From NCBI RefSeq assembly GCF_000004195.4, contig NC_030679.2, positions 152,741,153 through 152,805,152 on the forward strand: a stretch of 64,000 nt of DNA, given 5' to 3'. Each line of letters begins with the position of its first letter. Position 1 is the first letter of the stretch. This document shows, piece after piece, positions 35,875 to 47,900 of the stretch. The translations under genes and the position numbers were made by a program. Under the pieces are notes generated by a model. That model was given only the letters and a program-made list of their open reading frames with translations, searched no databases and had not been told where the DNA came from. Origin of the DNA: Xenopus tropicalis. Taxonomy: Eukaryota; Chordata; Amphibia; Anura; Pipidae.

Positions 35875-36566
35875 CTGCACGAGAGAGAGAGACAGGTGAG
35901 GGGCACAGGTGGGGAGGGGGCACAGGTGGGGAGGGGCCATATATAAATGTTATGGCACAAGTAGGGGCTCCCATGGGGGGGCAGATATAGGCCCAGCTCT
36001 GGGAACGACTGCAGGAAGCTGGCCCCATGCAGTAGCAAAGGCTGGCCACCAGGTGGGGTACCTGCTCAGTGCTTCAGTACATTGGGTGAGACTGCACACA
36101 GGAGGGCTAATGATCAGTGCTGGGGGTTCTGTTGGGCATTTACTGAATGGCAGACTGGGGGTGGGGGATGAATAGATGGTGCGGCACCCACAGGCATTAA
36201 TACTACTGGCACCCCTCCAGTAAAGTGCTGCGGGGCAGGCTGAATACAGGGGGGGGGGGGGGTCTCAGGGAGACGCCATAACTATCATTACAGCACAGAA
36301 AGGGCAGGGGGAACAGAACTGGATAACGGGGGGGGGGGGGGGCAGAAGCACATATAATGGTAAAAAGCCATTACTGGACCCTGTAACTGCAGCAGCGGCA
36401 TCACCTGAGGGTGGGGGGCAACAAGGAGCTGCTGGGGGTTATGTGACCAGCAACAGAACTGCAGCACAAACTTGCTTTCCGGCCAAGTCACTGAGTGTCA
36501 CTAATGCCCCGAAAGGGATCAGTTACCCTCTCATGGGCAGCACTGCCGGCCCCAGGCGCAACAGAA

Positions 36567-39500
36567 TGGGAGGGGTAAGGAAGCTCAGAGGGGCCAGAGA
36601 ATGGGAGGGGTAAGGAAGCTCAGGGGGGCCAGAGAATGGGAGGGGGGGGTAAGGAAGCTCAGAGGGGCCAGAGAATGGGAGGGGTAAGGAAGCTCAGAGG
36701 GGCCAGAGAATGGGGGGGGTAAGGAAGCTCAGAGGGGCCAGAGAATGGGGGGGTAAGGAAGCTCAGAGGGGCCAGAGAATGGGGGGGGGGGTAAGGAAGC
36801 TCAGAGGGGCCAGAGAATGGGAGGGGTAAGGAAGCTCAGGGGGGCCAGAGAATGGGAGGGGTAAGGAAGCTCAGGGGGCCAGAGAATGGGGAGGGGGGGG
36901 GTAAGGAAGCTCAGAGGGGCCAGAGAATGGGAGGGGTAAGGAAGCTCAGAGGGGCCAGAGAATGGGGGGGGGGGGGGGGGGGGGGGGGTAAGGAAGCTCA
37001 GAGGGGCCAGAGAATGGGGGGGTAAGGAAGCTCAGAGGGGCCAGAAAAGGGAAAATGGGAGCAGATGGGGGGTAAGGAAGCTCAGAGGGGCCAGAGAATG
37101 GGGGGGGGGGGTAAGGAAGCTCAGAGGGGCCAGAGAATGGGAGGGGTAAGGAAGCTCAGAGGGGCCAGAGAATGGGGGGGGGGGGTAAGGAAGCTGCAGG
37201 CAGGGGCCAAGAGAATGGGAGGGGTAAGGAAGCTCAGAGGGGCCAGAGAATGGGGGGGGGGGGGGGGTAAGGAAGCTCAGAGGGGCCAGAGAATGGGGGG
37301 GGGGGGGGTAAGGAAGCTCAGAGGGGCCAGAGAATGGGGGGGGGGGGTAAGGAAGCTCAGAGGGGCCAGAGAATGGGGGGGGGGGGGGTAAGGAAGCTCA
37401 GAGGGGCACAGGAATGGGGGGGGGGGGTAAGGAAGCTCAGAGGGCCAGAGAATGGGGGGGGGTAAGGAAGCTCAGAGGGGCCAGAGAATGGGGGGGGGGG
37501 TAAGGAAGCTCAGAGGGGCCAGAGAATGGGGGGGGGGTAAGGAAGCTCAGAGGGGCCAGAGAATGGGAGGGGTAAGGAAGCTCAGAGGGGCCAGAGAATG
37601 GGGGGGGGGGAAGGGAAGCTCAGAGGGGCCAGAGAATGGGAGGGGTAAGGAAGCTCAGAGGGGCCAGAGAATGGGGGGTGGGGGGGGTAAGGAAGCTCAG
37701 AGGGGCCAGAGAATGGGGGGGGGGGGGGTAAGGAAGCTCAGAGGGGCCAGAGAATGGGGGGGGGGGGGTAAGGAAGCTCAGAGGGGCCAGAGAATGGGGG
37801 GGGGGGTAAGGAAGCTCAGAGGGGCCAGAGAATGGGGGGGGGGTAAGGAAGCTCAGAGGGGCCAGAGATGGGGGGGGTAAGGAAGCTCAGAGGGCCAGAG
37901 AATGGGGGGAAGGGGGGTAAGGAAAGCTGAGAGGGGCCAGAGAATGGGGGGGGGGGTAAGGAAGCTCAGAGGGGCCAGAGAATGGGGGGGGGGGGGTAAG
38001 GAAGCTCAGAGGGGCCAGAGAATGGGGGGGGGGGTAAGGAAGCTCAGAGGGGCCAGAGAATGGGGAGGGGTAAGGAAGCTCAGAGGGGCCAGAGAATGGG
38101 GGGGGGGGGGTAAGGAAGCTCAGAGGGGCCAGAGAATGGGGGGGGGGGGTAAGGAAGCTCAGGAGGGGCCAGAGAATGGGGGGGGGTAAGGAAGCTCAGA
38201 GGGGCCAGAGAATGGGGGGGGGTAAGGAAGCTCAGAGGGGCCAGAGAATGGGGGGGGGGTAAGGAAGCTCAGAGGGGCCAGAGAATGGGGGGGGGGGTAA
38301 GGGAAGCTCAGAGGGGCCAGAGAATGGGGGGGTAAGGAAGCTCAGAGGGGCCAGAGAAATGGGGGGGGGGGGTAAGGAAGCTCAGAGGGGCCAGAGAATG
38401 GGGGGGGGGGGTAAGGAGCTCAGAGGGGCCAGAGAATGGGGGGGGGGGTAAGGAAGCTCAGAGGGGGCAAGAGAATGGGGGGGGTAAGGAAGCTCAGAGG
38501 GGCCAGAGAATGGGGGGGGGGGTAAGGAAGCTCAGAGGGGCCAGAGAATGGGGGGGGGGTAAGAAGCTCAGAGGGCCAGAGAATGGGGGGTAAGGAAGCT
38601 CAGAGGGGACAGAGAATGGGGGGGTAAGAAGCTCAGAGGGGCCAGAGAATCGGGTGGGGGGTAAGGAAGCTCAGAGGGGCCAGAGAATGGGGGGGGGTAA
38701 GGAAGCTCAGAGGGCCAGAGAATGGGGGGGGAGGGAAGGAAGCTAGAGGGGCCAGAAGAAGTTGGGGGGGGGGTAAGGAAGCTCAGAGGGGCCAGAGAAT
38801 GGGGGGGGGTAAGGAAGCTCAGAGGGGCCAGAGAATGGGGGGGGGCAGGGCGGACATCTAGAGGGCCAGGATGGGGCTGGAGTGCGGTAAGGAAGCTCAG
38901 AGGGGCCAGAGAATGGGGGGGGGGTAAAGGAAGCTCAAGGGGCCAGAGAATGGGGGCGGTAAGGAAGCTCAGAGGGGCACGAGAGAATGGGGGGGGTAAG
39001 GAAGCTCAGAGGGGCCAGAGAATGGGAGGGGTTAAGGAAGCTCAGAGGGCCAGAGAAAGGCGTGGGTAAGAAAGCTCAGAGGGGCCAGAGAATGGGGGGG
39101 GGGGCAGTTAAGGAAGCTCAGAGCGGGCGGACAGAGAATGGGGGGGTAAAGAGAAGCTCAGAGAGGGCCAGAGAATGGGGGGGGGACGTAAGCGAAGCTC
39201 AGAGGGCAGAGAGAGGGGGGGTAAGGAAGCTCAGAGGGGCCAGAAGAATGAAGGGGGGGGGTAGGTAAGGAACTCAGAGGGCCAGAGAGGGAGTGGGGGG
39301 GTAAGGAAGCTCAGAGAGGCCAGAGGAATGGGGCGGCGGGGTAAGAAAGCTCAGAGGGGCCAGAACGCGACAGGAGGGGAGGGGGTAAGGAAGCTCAGAG
39401 GGGCACCAGAGAGGGAGGGGAGGGGAAGGAAGCTCAGAGGGGCCAGAGAATGGGGGGGGGGAGCACGGTAAAAAGCCAAAGGCCGACAGGACAAGGAGGG

Positions 39501-40096
39501 AGTGCGAAGAAGCTCAGAGGGCCAGAGAATGGGCGGGGTCAGGGGGTAAGGAAGCTCAGAGAGGCCAGAGAATGGGGGGGGGGTAAGGAAGCTCAGAGAG
39601 GCCAGAGAATGGGGGGGGGGTAAGGAAGCTCAGAGGAGCCAGAGAATTGGGGGGGGGGGGTAAGGAAGCTCAGAGGGCCAGAGAAGGAGGGAGGGGTAAG
39701 GAACTCAGGGCCAGAGAATGGGGGGGGGGTAAGGAAGCTCAGAGAGGCCAGAGAATGGGGGGGGTAAGGAAGCTCAGAGGAGGCCAGAGATGAATGGGGG
39801 GGGGGTAAGGAAGCTCAGAGGGGCCAGAGAATGGGGGGGGTAAGGAAGCTCAGAGAGGCCAGAGAATGGGGGGGGGGGGTAAGGAAGCTCAGAGGGGCCA
39901 GAGAATGGGGGGGTAAGGAAGCTCAGAGAGGCCAGAGAATGGGGGGGGGGGTAAGGAAGCTCAGAGGGGCCAGAGAATGGGAGGGTAAGGAAGCTCAGAG
40001 GGGCCAGAGAGAGGGAGGGGTTAAGAAGCTCAGAGGGGCCAGAGAATGGGGGGGGAGGGGTAAGGAAGCTCAGAGGGGCCAGGAGAATGGGGGGGT
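36567..40096. repeat. About 36-bp G-rich minisatellite, copy 2
   Basis: Same unit as 29727-33250 (GTAAGGAAGCTCAGAGGGGC, then CAGAGAATGG and a G run). Units up to about 38700 are more regular than in copy 1; from about 38840 to 39500 the same odd units appear as in copy 1. A very long G run lies at about 36966-36988. Confidence 0.95.
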
Positions 40097-40108
40097 AAAT
40101 CTCTCTTC

Positions 40109-41108
40109 NNNNNNNNNNNNNNNNNNNNNNNNNNNNNNNNNNNNNNNNNNNNNNNNNNNNNNNNNNNNNNNNNNNNNNNNNNNNNNNNNNNNNNNNNNNN
40201 NNNNNNNNNNNNNNNNNNNNNNNNNNNNNNNNNNNNNNNNNNNNNNNNNNNNNNNNNNNNNNNNNNNNNNNNNNNNNNNNNNNNNNNNNNNNNNNNNNNN
40301 NNNNNNNNNNNNNNNNNNNNNNNNNNNNNNNNNNNNNNNNNNNNNNNNNNNNNNNNNNNNNNNNNNNNNNNNNNNNNNNNNNNNNNNNNNNNNNNNNNNN
40401 NNNNNNNNNNNNNNNNNNNNNNNNNNNNNNNNNNNNNNNNNNNNNNNNNNNNNNNNNNNNNNNNNNNNNNNNNNNNNNNNNNNNNNNNNNNNNNNNNNNN
40501 NNNNNNNNNNNNNNNNNNNNNNNNNNNNNNNNNNNNNNNNNNNNNNNNNNNNNNNNNNNNNNNNNNNNNNNNNNNNNNNNNNNNNNNNNNNNNNNNNNNN
40601 NNNNNNNNNNNNNNNNNNNNNNNNNNNNNNNNNNNNNNNNNNNNNNNNNNNNNNNNNNNNNNNNNNNNNNNNNNNNNNNNNNNNNNNNNNNNNNNNNNNN
40701 NNNNNNNNNNNNNNNNNNNNNNNNNNNNNNNNNNNNNNNNNNNNNNNNNNNNNNNNNNNNNNNNNNNNNNNNNNNNNNNNNNNNNNNNNNNNNNNNNNNN
40801 NNNNNNNNNNNNNNNNNNNNNNNNNNNNNNNNNNNNNNNNNNNNNNNNNNNNNNNNNNNNNNNNNNNNNNNNNNNNNNNNNNNNNNNNNNNNNNNNNNNN
40901 NNNNNNNNNNNNNNNNNNNNNNNNNNNNNNNNNNNNNNNNNNNNNNNNNNNNNNNNNNNNNNNNNNNNNNNNNNNNNNNNNNNNNNNNNNNNNNNNNNNN
41001 NNNNNNNNNNNNNNNNNNNNNNNNNNNNNNNNNNNNNNNNNNNNNNNNNNNNNNNNNNNNNNNNNNNNNNNNNNNNNNNNNNNNNNNNNNNNNNNNNNNN
41101 NNNNNNNN
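40109..41108. other. Assembly gap, exactly 1000 N
   Basis: The round number indicates a placeholder of unknown true size. Contig order and orientation across it are unproven, and the TMEM256 exons on the two sides point in opposite directions. Open frames drawn through the N run are meaningless. Confidence 0.99.
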
Positions 41109-41385
41109 TATTTTGGTCCCCAAGGGAAATCCCTGTTTGTGAGGAGTTCAGTGGTTGCGTTGCCCCTGGGCTGGCAAAACAGAACAATGGGCTGCCACCA
41201 TCTTGGCTAGATCATGCACTGGCTAAACATGGGGGCAGTATAAGGGTTTTTGGTCACACTTGCCCAATAAGCTTGCACTCTAGTTAGTGCAGTGGCACTA
41301 AAGCTTTCCATTGGTTCCCACTGTCATGTGATGTTAAAGGCCTTTTTCACCCATTTCTGCCTTGGCAGGGCACTGGCATATAGGG
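41109..41385. other. Unique sequence with third copy of an 83-bp block
   Basis: Positions 41175-41257 repeat, in the same orientation and almost without change, the block at 27704-27786 and 34532-34614 (AAAACAGAACAATGGGCTGC to TTTTTGGTCACA). Flanking sequence differs on both sides, so the block is either a fragment of a dispersed repeat or a relic of the duplication. Confidence 0.8.
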
Positions 41386-43675
41386 TAGCCTGTACCATCT
41401 GTGCCCGGGAGGGGGATCTAAAGCAGACTGTACCATCTGTACCCGGGAGGGGGATCTAAAGCAGACTGTACCATCTGTACCCGGGAGGGGGATCTAAAGC
41501 AGACTGTACCATCTGTGCCCGGGAGGGGGATCTAAAGCAGACTGTACCATCTGTGCCCGGGAGGGGAACCTAAAGCAGACTGTACCATCTGTGCCCGGGA
41601 GGGGGATCTAAAGCAGACTGTACCATCTGTGCCCGGGAGGGGAACCTAAAGCAGACTGTACCATCTGTGCCCGGGAGGGGAACCTAAAGCAGACTGTACC
41701 ATCTGTGCCCGGGAGGGGGATCTAAAGCAGACTGTACCATCTGTGCCCGGGAGGGGGATCTAAAGCAGACTGTACCATCTGTGCCTGGGAGGGGAATGTA
41801 AAGCAGACTGTACCATCTGTGCCCGGGAGGGGGATCTAAAGCAGACTGTACCATCTGTGCCCGGGAGGGGGATCTAAAGCAGACTGTACCATCTGTGCCC
41901 GGGAGGGGAACCTAAAGCAGACTGTACCATCTGTGCCGGGAGGGGGATCTAAAGCAGACTGTACCATCTGTGCCCGGGAGGGGATCTAAAGCAGACTGTA
42001 CCATCTGTGCCCGGAGGGGAAAGTAAAGCAGACTGTACCATCTGTGCCCGGGAGGGGGATCTAAAGCAGACTGTACCATCTGTGCCCGGGAGGGGACCGT
42101 AAAGCAGACTGTTCCATCTGTGCCCGGGAGGGGGATCTAAAGCAGACTGTACCATCTGTGCCCGGGAGGGGAATGTAAAGCAGACTGTACCATCTGTGCC
42201 CGGGAGGGGGATCTAAAGCAGACTGTACCATCTGTACCCGGGAGGGGGATCTAAAGCAGACTGTACCATCTGTGCCCGGGAGGGGAACGTAAAGCAGACT
42301 GTTCCATCTGTGCCCGGGAGGGGGATCTAAAGCAGACTGTACCATCTGTGCCTGGGAGGGGAATGTAAAGCAGACTGTACCATCTGTGCCCGGGAGGGGG
42401 ATCTAAAGCAGACTGTACCATCTGTGCCCGGGAGGGGGATCTAAAGCAGACTGTACCATCTGTGCCCGGGAGGGGAACCTAAAGCAGACTGTACCATCTG
42501 TGCCCGGGAGGGGGATCTAAAGCAGACTGTACCATCTGTGCCCGGGAGGGGAATCTAAAGCAGACTGTACCATCTGTGCCCGGGAGGGGAACCTAAAGCA
42601 GACTGTACCATCTGTGCCCGGGAGGGGGATCTAAAGCAGACTGTACCATCTGTGCCCGGGAGGGGATCTAATCTGTGCCTGGGAGGGGAATGCAGACTGT
42701 ACCATCTGTGCCCGGGAGGGGGATCTAAAGCAGACTGTACCATCTGTGCCCGGGAGGGGAATGTAAAGCAGACTGTACCATCTGTGCCCGGGAGGGGGAT
42801 CTAAAGCAGACTGTACCATCTGTGCCCGGGAGGGGAACCTAAAGCAGACTGTACCATCTGTGCCCGGGAGGGGGATCTAAAGCAGACACCATCTGTGCCC
42901 GGGAGGGTCTAAAGCAGACTGTACCATCTGTGCCCGGGAGGGGAATGTAAAGCAGACTGTACCATCTGTGCCCGGAGGGGGATCTAAAGCAGACTGTACC
43001 ATCTGTGCCGGGAGGGGACGCGTAAAGCAGACTGTTCCATCTGTGCCCGGGAGGGGGATCTAAAGCAGACTGTACCATCTGTGCCGGGAGGGACAGACTG
43101 TATCTGTGCCCGGGAGGGGAATGTAAAGCAGACTGTACCATCTGTGCCCGGGAGGGGGATCTAAAGCAGACTGTACCATCTGTGCCCGGGAGGGGAACAT
43201 AAAGCAGACTGTTCCATCTCTGCCCGGGAGGGGATCTAAAGCAGACTGTACCATCTGTAGGGGAACGTAAAGCAGACTGTACCATCTGTGCCCGGGAGGG
43301 GATCTAAAGCAGACTGTAACCATCTGTGCCCGGGAGGGGATCTAAAGCAGACTGTACCATCTGTGCCCGGGAGGGGAACGTAAAGCAGACTGTTCCATCT
43401 GTGCCCGGGAGGGGGATCTAAAGCAGACTGTACCATCTGTGCCCCGGGAGGGGGATCTAAAGCAGACTGTACCATCTGTGCCCGGGAGGGGAATGTACAT
43501 CTGTGCCCGGGAGGGAACGTAAAAGCAGACTGTACCATCTGTGCCCGGGAGGGGGATCTAAAGCAGACTGTACCATCTGTGCCCGGGAGGGGAATCTAAA
43601 ACTGACTGTACCATCTGTGCCTGGGAGGGGAATCTAAAGCGGACTGTACCATCTGTGTCTGGGAGGGGGATCCAA
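41386..43675. repeat. 38-bp minisatellite, about 60 copies
   Basis: The unit reads GACTGTACCATCTGTGCCCG then GGAGGGGGATCTAAAGCA. The end of the unit alternates between GGGATCTAAAG and GGAACCTAAAG, GGAATGTAAAG or GGAACGTAAAG. Truncated units cluster between 42660 and 43510. On the plus strand it lies directly upstream of the last TMEM256 exon, so in the true gene it would be in the last intron. Confidence 0.95.
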
Positions 43676-43756
43676 AGTAGATGGTACCTCCCCCTGCAGG
43701 GGGGCACAGATACAGTAACTGCCCCTAATGCCCCACTCTCTCCTCTCCCCCCACAG

Positions 43757-43900
43757 GCCGGCTCCTTGCTGACGTCGGGAATGGTTCTTTTCAGTGGAAC
43801 ATTCTATTATCAGGCTCTGACGGGGGACCCCACACTGACCAAGGCGGCACCGCTGGGTGGCATCCTGCTAATCTGCGGCTGGGCGGCCATGGCCCTGTGA
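43757..43900 (+). CDS. tmem256: TMEM256 last coding exon
   Basis: Acceptor CTCTCCCCCCACAG, then a phase-0 exon encoding 47 residues that starts AGSLLTSGMVLFSG, contains FYYQALTGDP and ends GGILLICGWAAMAL, with a TGA stop at 43898-43900. The pattern matches the TMEM256 C-terminus: a hydrophobic segment, FYYQALSGDP, then a second hydrophobic segment ending GW.A.AL. It joins in frame to exon 3 (copy 2), which ends PLL. The strand is opposite to that of exons 2 and 3 in this assembly. Confidence 0.92.
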   Translation, partial: AGSLLTSGMVLFSGTFYYQALTGDPTLTKAAPLGGILLICGWAAMAL

Positions 43901-44028
43901 TGGGACCAATCTCTGGGTGTCTCACTAGCAAGTGTTGGCCAATCAGCTGCTCCATATGTGAGGGGTGCTGGCAGTGGGCCCCCCAAGGGGACCTTTCCTC
44001 CTTCCTCAATATTTTTGTACCATTTCTA

Positions 44029-44034
44029 ATTAAA
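44029..44034 (+). terminator. tmem256: Candidate TMEM256 polyadenylation signal
   Basis: ATTAAA, the commonest variant of AATAAA, lies 129 bp after the stop codon and is followed about 25 bp on by a GT-rich stretch (GTTGTTTGTCCATCTGTGCT). A short 3-prime UTR fits this small gene. Confidence 0.65.
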
Positions 44035-44040
44035 GGGAAA

Positions 44041-44935
44041 GTTGTTTGTCCATCTGTGCTGTGAGTGCATCTGGGGCGCCCCATTGGCCGGTGTGAGTGC
44101 CGGGTATATGGAACTGGGGGGCACTATACGAACGGCAAAGAATGGGGGTCGGGTGGGTCCATTACTGGTTACACCTGTGCGCAGGGAGGGGCCCCGGGAG
44201 AGGGCGGGGGCAATGAAATGATTCCCTTTAGGGGGCAGCGACTCTTGTACCCCCACCCAAGCATTACAAGGAGATGCAGCCCAGGCAGGAAGTTAAAGGG
44301 AAAGTTGTGCAGTTTATACACTGCCCCCCCCCGTATCCTGGTACCAATATACTGTAACGTGCAATTGGCCGCCCAACCGGGTCGCTCCTTATTATCCTCT
44401 GGAGATGTGGGGGGGCCCAGGAGGGGAAGTTCTTGCTGCCCCACAGGGGCATATTCACTCCCTTCAGCGCCGATTGCCACAGACGAGGGAGCCACAGGGG
44501 GCGCAGTAGAAGAGTTGGCCAATGTCGTGCCTGTAATTTCACTGGGATTGTGGGTAACGCACAGATTACAACTTCGCTGATTTGTAAGTTAGCGCTAAAG
44601 CTGTGAGGTTAACTTACCCTTTAATATAAGGGGCACTATAGAGCAGAATGATATTTACTGTGAGGGGAATCTCTGGCGCCCCCCGCTGTGTTACCTGAAT
44701 ATATAATGTTCCTCCCTGGGGGGCACTAATAATAGCAACTGTGTCCCAGTTTCTCTCTCACTATTACCCCCCCCCCCCCCACAGCAGCTTTGGGTATTTA
44801 CTGCCCCTGCTCAGTAAGGGCATTGGCCTAAATATGTTTATATCTGTTGTTATTATTGGGAGTCTTTCAAGGGGAACTAAGCCCCAACAAACAATTGAAC
44901 TCTACCAGATATATACAATATAATAGGCTCAGGGG
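44041..44935. other. Intergenic unique sequence
   Basis: Non-repetitive, moderately GC-rich sequence. The overlapping open frames (up to 171 codons) have no recognisable domain and compete on both strands. No gene is supported. Confidence 0.5.
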
Positions 44936-47900
44936 CTGTACTTATCCCCTAACACAGAGGGGGGGGGGCAGAGAGGCTCAGGGGGCTGTACTTACTCACT
45001 AACACAGAGGGGGGGGGCAGAGAGGCTCAGGGGGCTGTACTTACTCACTAACACAGAGGGGGGGGGGCAGAGAGGCTCAGGGGCTGTACTTACTCACTAA
45101 CACAGAGGGGGGGGCAGAGAGGCTCAGGGGCTGTACTTACTCACTAACACAGAGGGGGGGCAGAGAGGCTCAGGGGCTGTACTTACTCACTAACACAGAG
45201 GGGGGGGCGGGCAGAGAGGCTCAGGGGCTGTACTTACTCACTAACACAGAGGGGGGGGGCAGAGAGGCTCAGGGGCTGTACTTACTCACTAACACAGAGG
45301 GGGGGGGGGGCAGAGAGGCTCAGGGGCTGTACTTACTCACTAACACAGAGGGGGGGGGGCAGAGAGGCTCAGGGGCTGTACTTACTCACTAACACAGAGG
45401 GGGGGGGGCAGAGAGGCTCAGGGGCTGTACTTACTCACTAACACGGGGGGGGCAGAGAGGCTCAGGGGCTGTACTTACTCACTAACACAGGGGGGGGGGC
45501 AGAGAGGCTCAGGGGCTGTACTTACTCACTAACACAGAGGGGGGGGCAGAGAGGCTAGGGGGCTGTACTTACTCACTAACACAGAGGGGGGGGGGCAGAG
45601 AGGCTCAGGGGCTGTACTTACTCACTAACACAGAGGGGGGGGCAGAGAGGCTCAGGGGGCTGTACTTACTCACTAACACAGAGGGGGGGGGGGCAGAGAG
45701 GCTCAGGGGCTGTACTTACTCACTAACACAGAGGGGGGGGGGGCAGAGAGGCTCAGGGGCTGTACTTACTCACTAACACAGAGGGGGGGGCAGAGAGGCT
45801 CAGGGGCTGTACTTACTCACTAACACAGAGGGGGGGGGCAGAGAGGCTCAGGGGCTGTACTTACTCACTAACACAGAGGGGGGGCAGAGAGGCTCAGGGG
45901 CTGTACTTACTCACTAACACAGAGGGGGGGGCAGAGAGGCTCAGGGGCTGTACTTACTCACTAAACAAGAGGGGGGGGGGGCAGAGAGGCTCAGGGGCTG
46001 TACTTACTCACTAACACAGAGGGGGGGGGCAGACAGGCTCAGGGGCTGTACTTACTCACTAACACAGAGGGGGGGCAGAGAGGCTCAGGGGCTGTACTTA
46101 CTCACTAACACAGAGGGGGGGGGGCAGAGAGGCTCAGGGGCTGTACTTACTCACTAACACAGAGGGGGGGGGGGCAGAGAGGCTCAGGGGCTGTACTTAC
46201 TCACTAACACAGAGGAGGGGGGGGGGGCAGAGAGGCTCAGGGGCTGTACTTACTCACTAACACAGGGGGGGGGGCAGAGAGGCTCAGGGGCTGGAGGGGG
46301 GGGGCAGAGAGGCTCAGGGGCTGTACTTACTCACTAACACAGAGGGGGGGGGGGCAGAGAGGCTCAGGGGCTGTACTTACTCACTAACACAGAGGGGGGG
46401 GGCAGAGAGGCTCAGGGGCTGTACTTACTCACTAACACAGAGGGGGGGGCAGAGAGGCTCAGGGGCTGTACTTACTCACTAACACAGAGGGGGGGGGGGG
46501 CGAGAGGCTCGGGGCTGTACTTACTCACTAACACAGAGGGGGGGGGCAGAGAGGCTCAGGGGCTGTACTTACTCACTAACAGAGGGGGGGGGGCAGAGAG
46601 GCTCAGGGCTGTACTTACTCACTAACACAGAGGGGGGGGCAGAGAGGCTCAGGGGGCTGTACTTACTCACTACCCAGAGGGGGGGGGCGAGAGGCTCAGG
46701 GGGCTGTACTTACTCACTAACACAGAGGGGGGCGGGGGCAGAGAGGCTCAGGGGCTGTACTTACTCACTAACAAGGAGGGGGGGGGGGAGAGAGGCTCAG
46801 GGGCTGTACTTACTCACTAACACAGGGGGGGGCAGAGAGGCTCAGGGGCTGTACTTACTCACTAACAAGGGGGGGGCAGAGAGGCTCAGGGGGCTGTACT
46901 TACTCACTAACACAGAGGGGGGGGGCAGAGAGGCTCAGGGGCTGTACTTACTCACTAACACAGAGGGGGGGGGGCAGAGAGGCTCAGGGGCTGTACTTAC
47001 TCACTAACACAGAGGGGGGGGGGCAGAGAGGCTCAGGGGCTGTACTTACTCACTAACACAGAGGGGGGGGGCAGAGAGGCTCAGGGGCTGTACTTACTCA
47101 CTACACAGAGGGGGGGGGCAGAGAGGCTCAGGGGCTGTACTTACTCACTAACACAGAGGGGGGGGGGCAGAGAGGCTCAGGGGCTGTACTTACTCACTAA
47201 CACAGAGGGGGGGGGCAGAGAGGCTCAGGGGCTGTACTTACTCACTAACACAAGGGGGGGGCAGAGAGGCTCAGGGGCTGTACTTACTCACTAACACAGA
47301 GGGGGGGCAGAGAGGCTCAGGGGCTGTACTTACTCACTAACACAGAGGGGGGGGGGCAGAGAGGCTCAGGGGCTGTACTTACTCACTAACACAGAGGGGG
47401 GGGGACAGAGAGGCTCAGGGGCTGTACTTACTCACTAACACAGGGGGGGGGGGCAGAGAGGCTCAGGGGCTGTACTTACTCACTAACACAGAGGGGGGGG
47501 CAAGAGAGGCTCAGGGGGCTGTACTTACTCACTAACACAGGGGGGGGGCAGAGAGGCTCAGGGGCTGTACTTCTAACACAGAGGGGGGGGGGGGCAGAGA
47601 GGCTCAGGGGGCTGTACTTACTCACTAACACAGAGGGGGGGCAGAGAGGCTCAGGGGCTGTACTTACTCACTAACACAGAGGGGGGGGGCAGAGAGGCTC
47701 AGGGGCTGTACTTACTCACTAACACAGAGGGGGGGGGGGCAGAGAGGCTCAGGGGCTGTACTTACTCACTAACACAGAGGGGGGGGAGCAGAGAGGCTCA
47801 GGGGCTGTACTTACTCACTAACACAGAGGGGGGGGGCAGAGAGGCTCAGGGGCTGTACTTACTCACTAACACAGAGGGGGGGGGCAGAGAGGCTCAGGGG

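Noticed and set aside
39774..41210. ORFs of 385-459 codons across the gap
   Set aside because: They exist only because N is not read as a stop.
44065..44580. 171-codon plus-strand ORF downstream of TMEM256
   Set aside because: No domain recognised, competing ORFs on the other strand, and located after the likely poly(A) signal.
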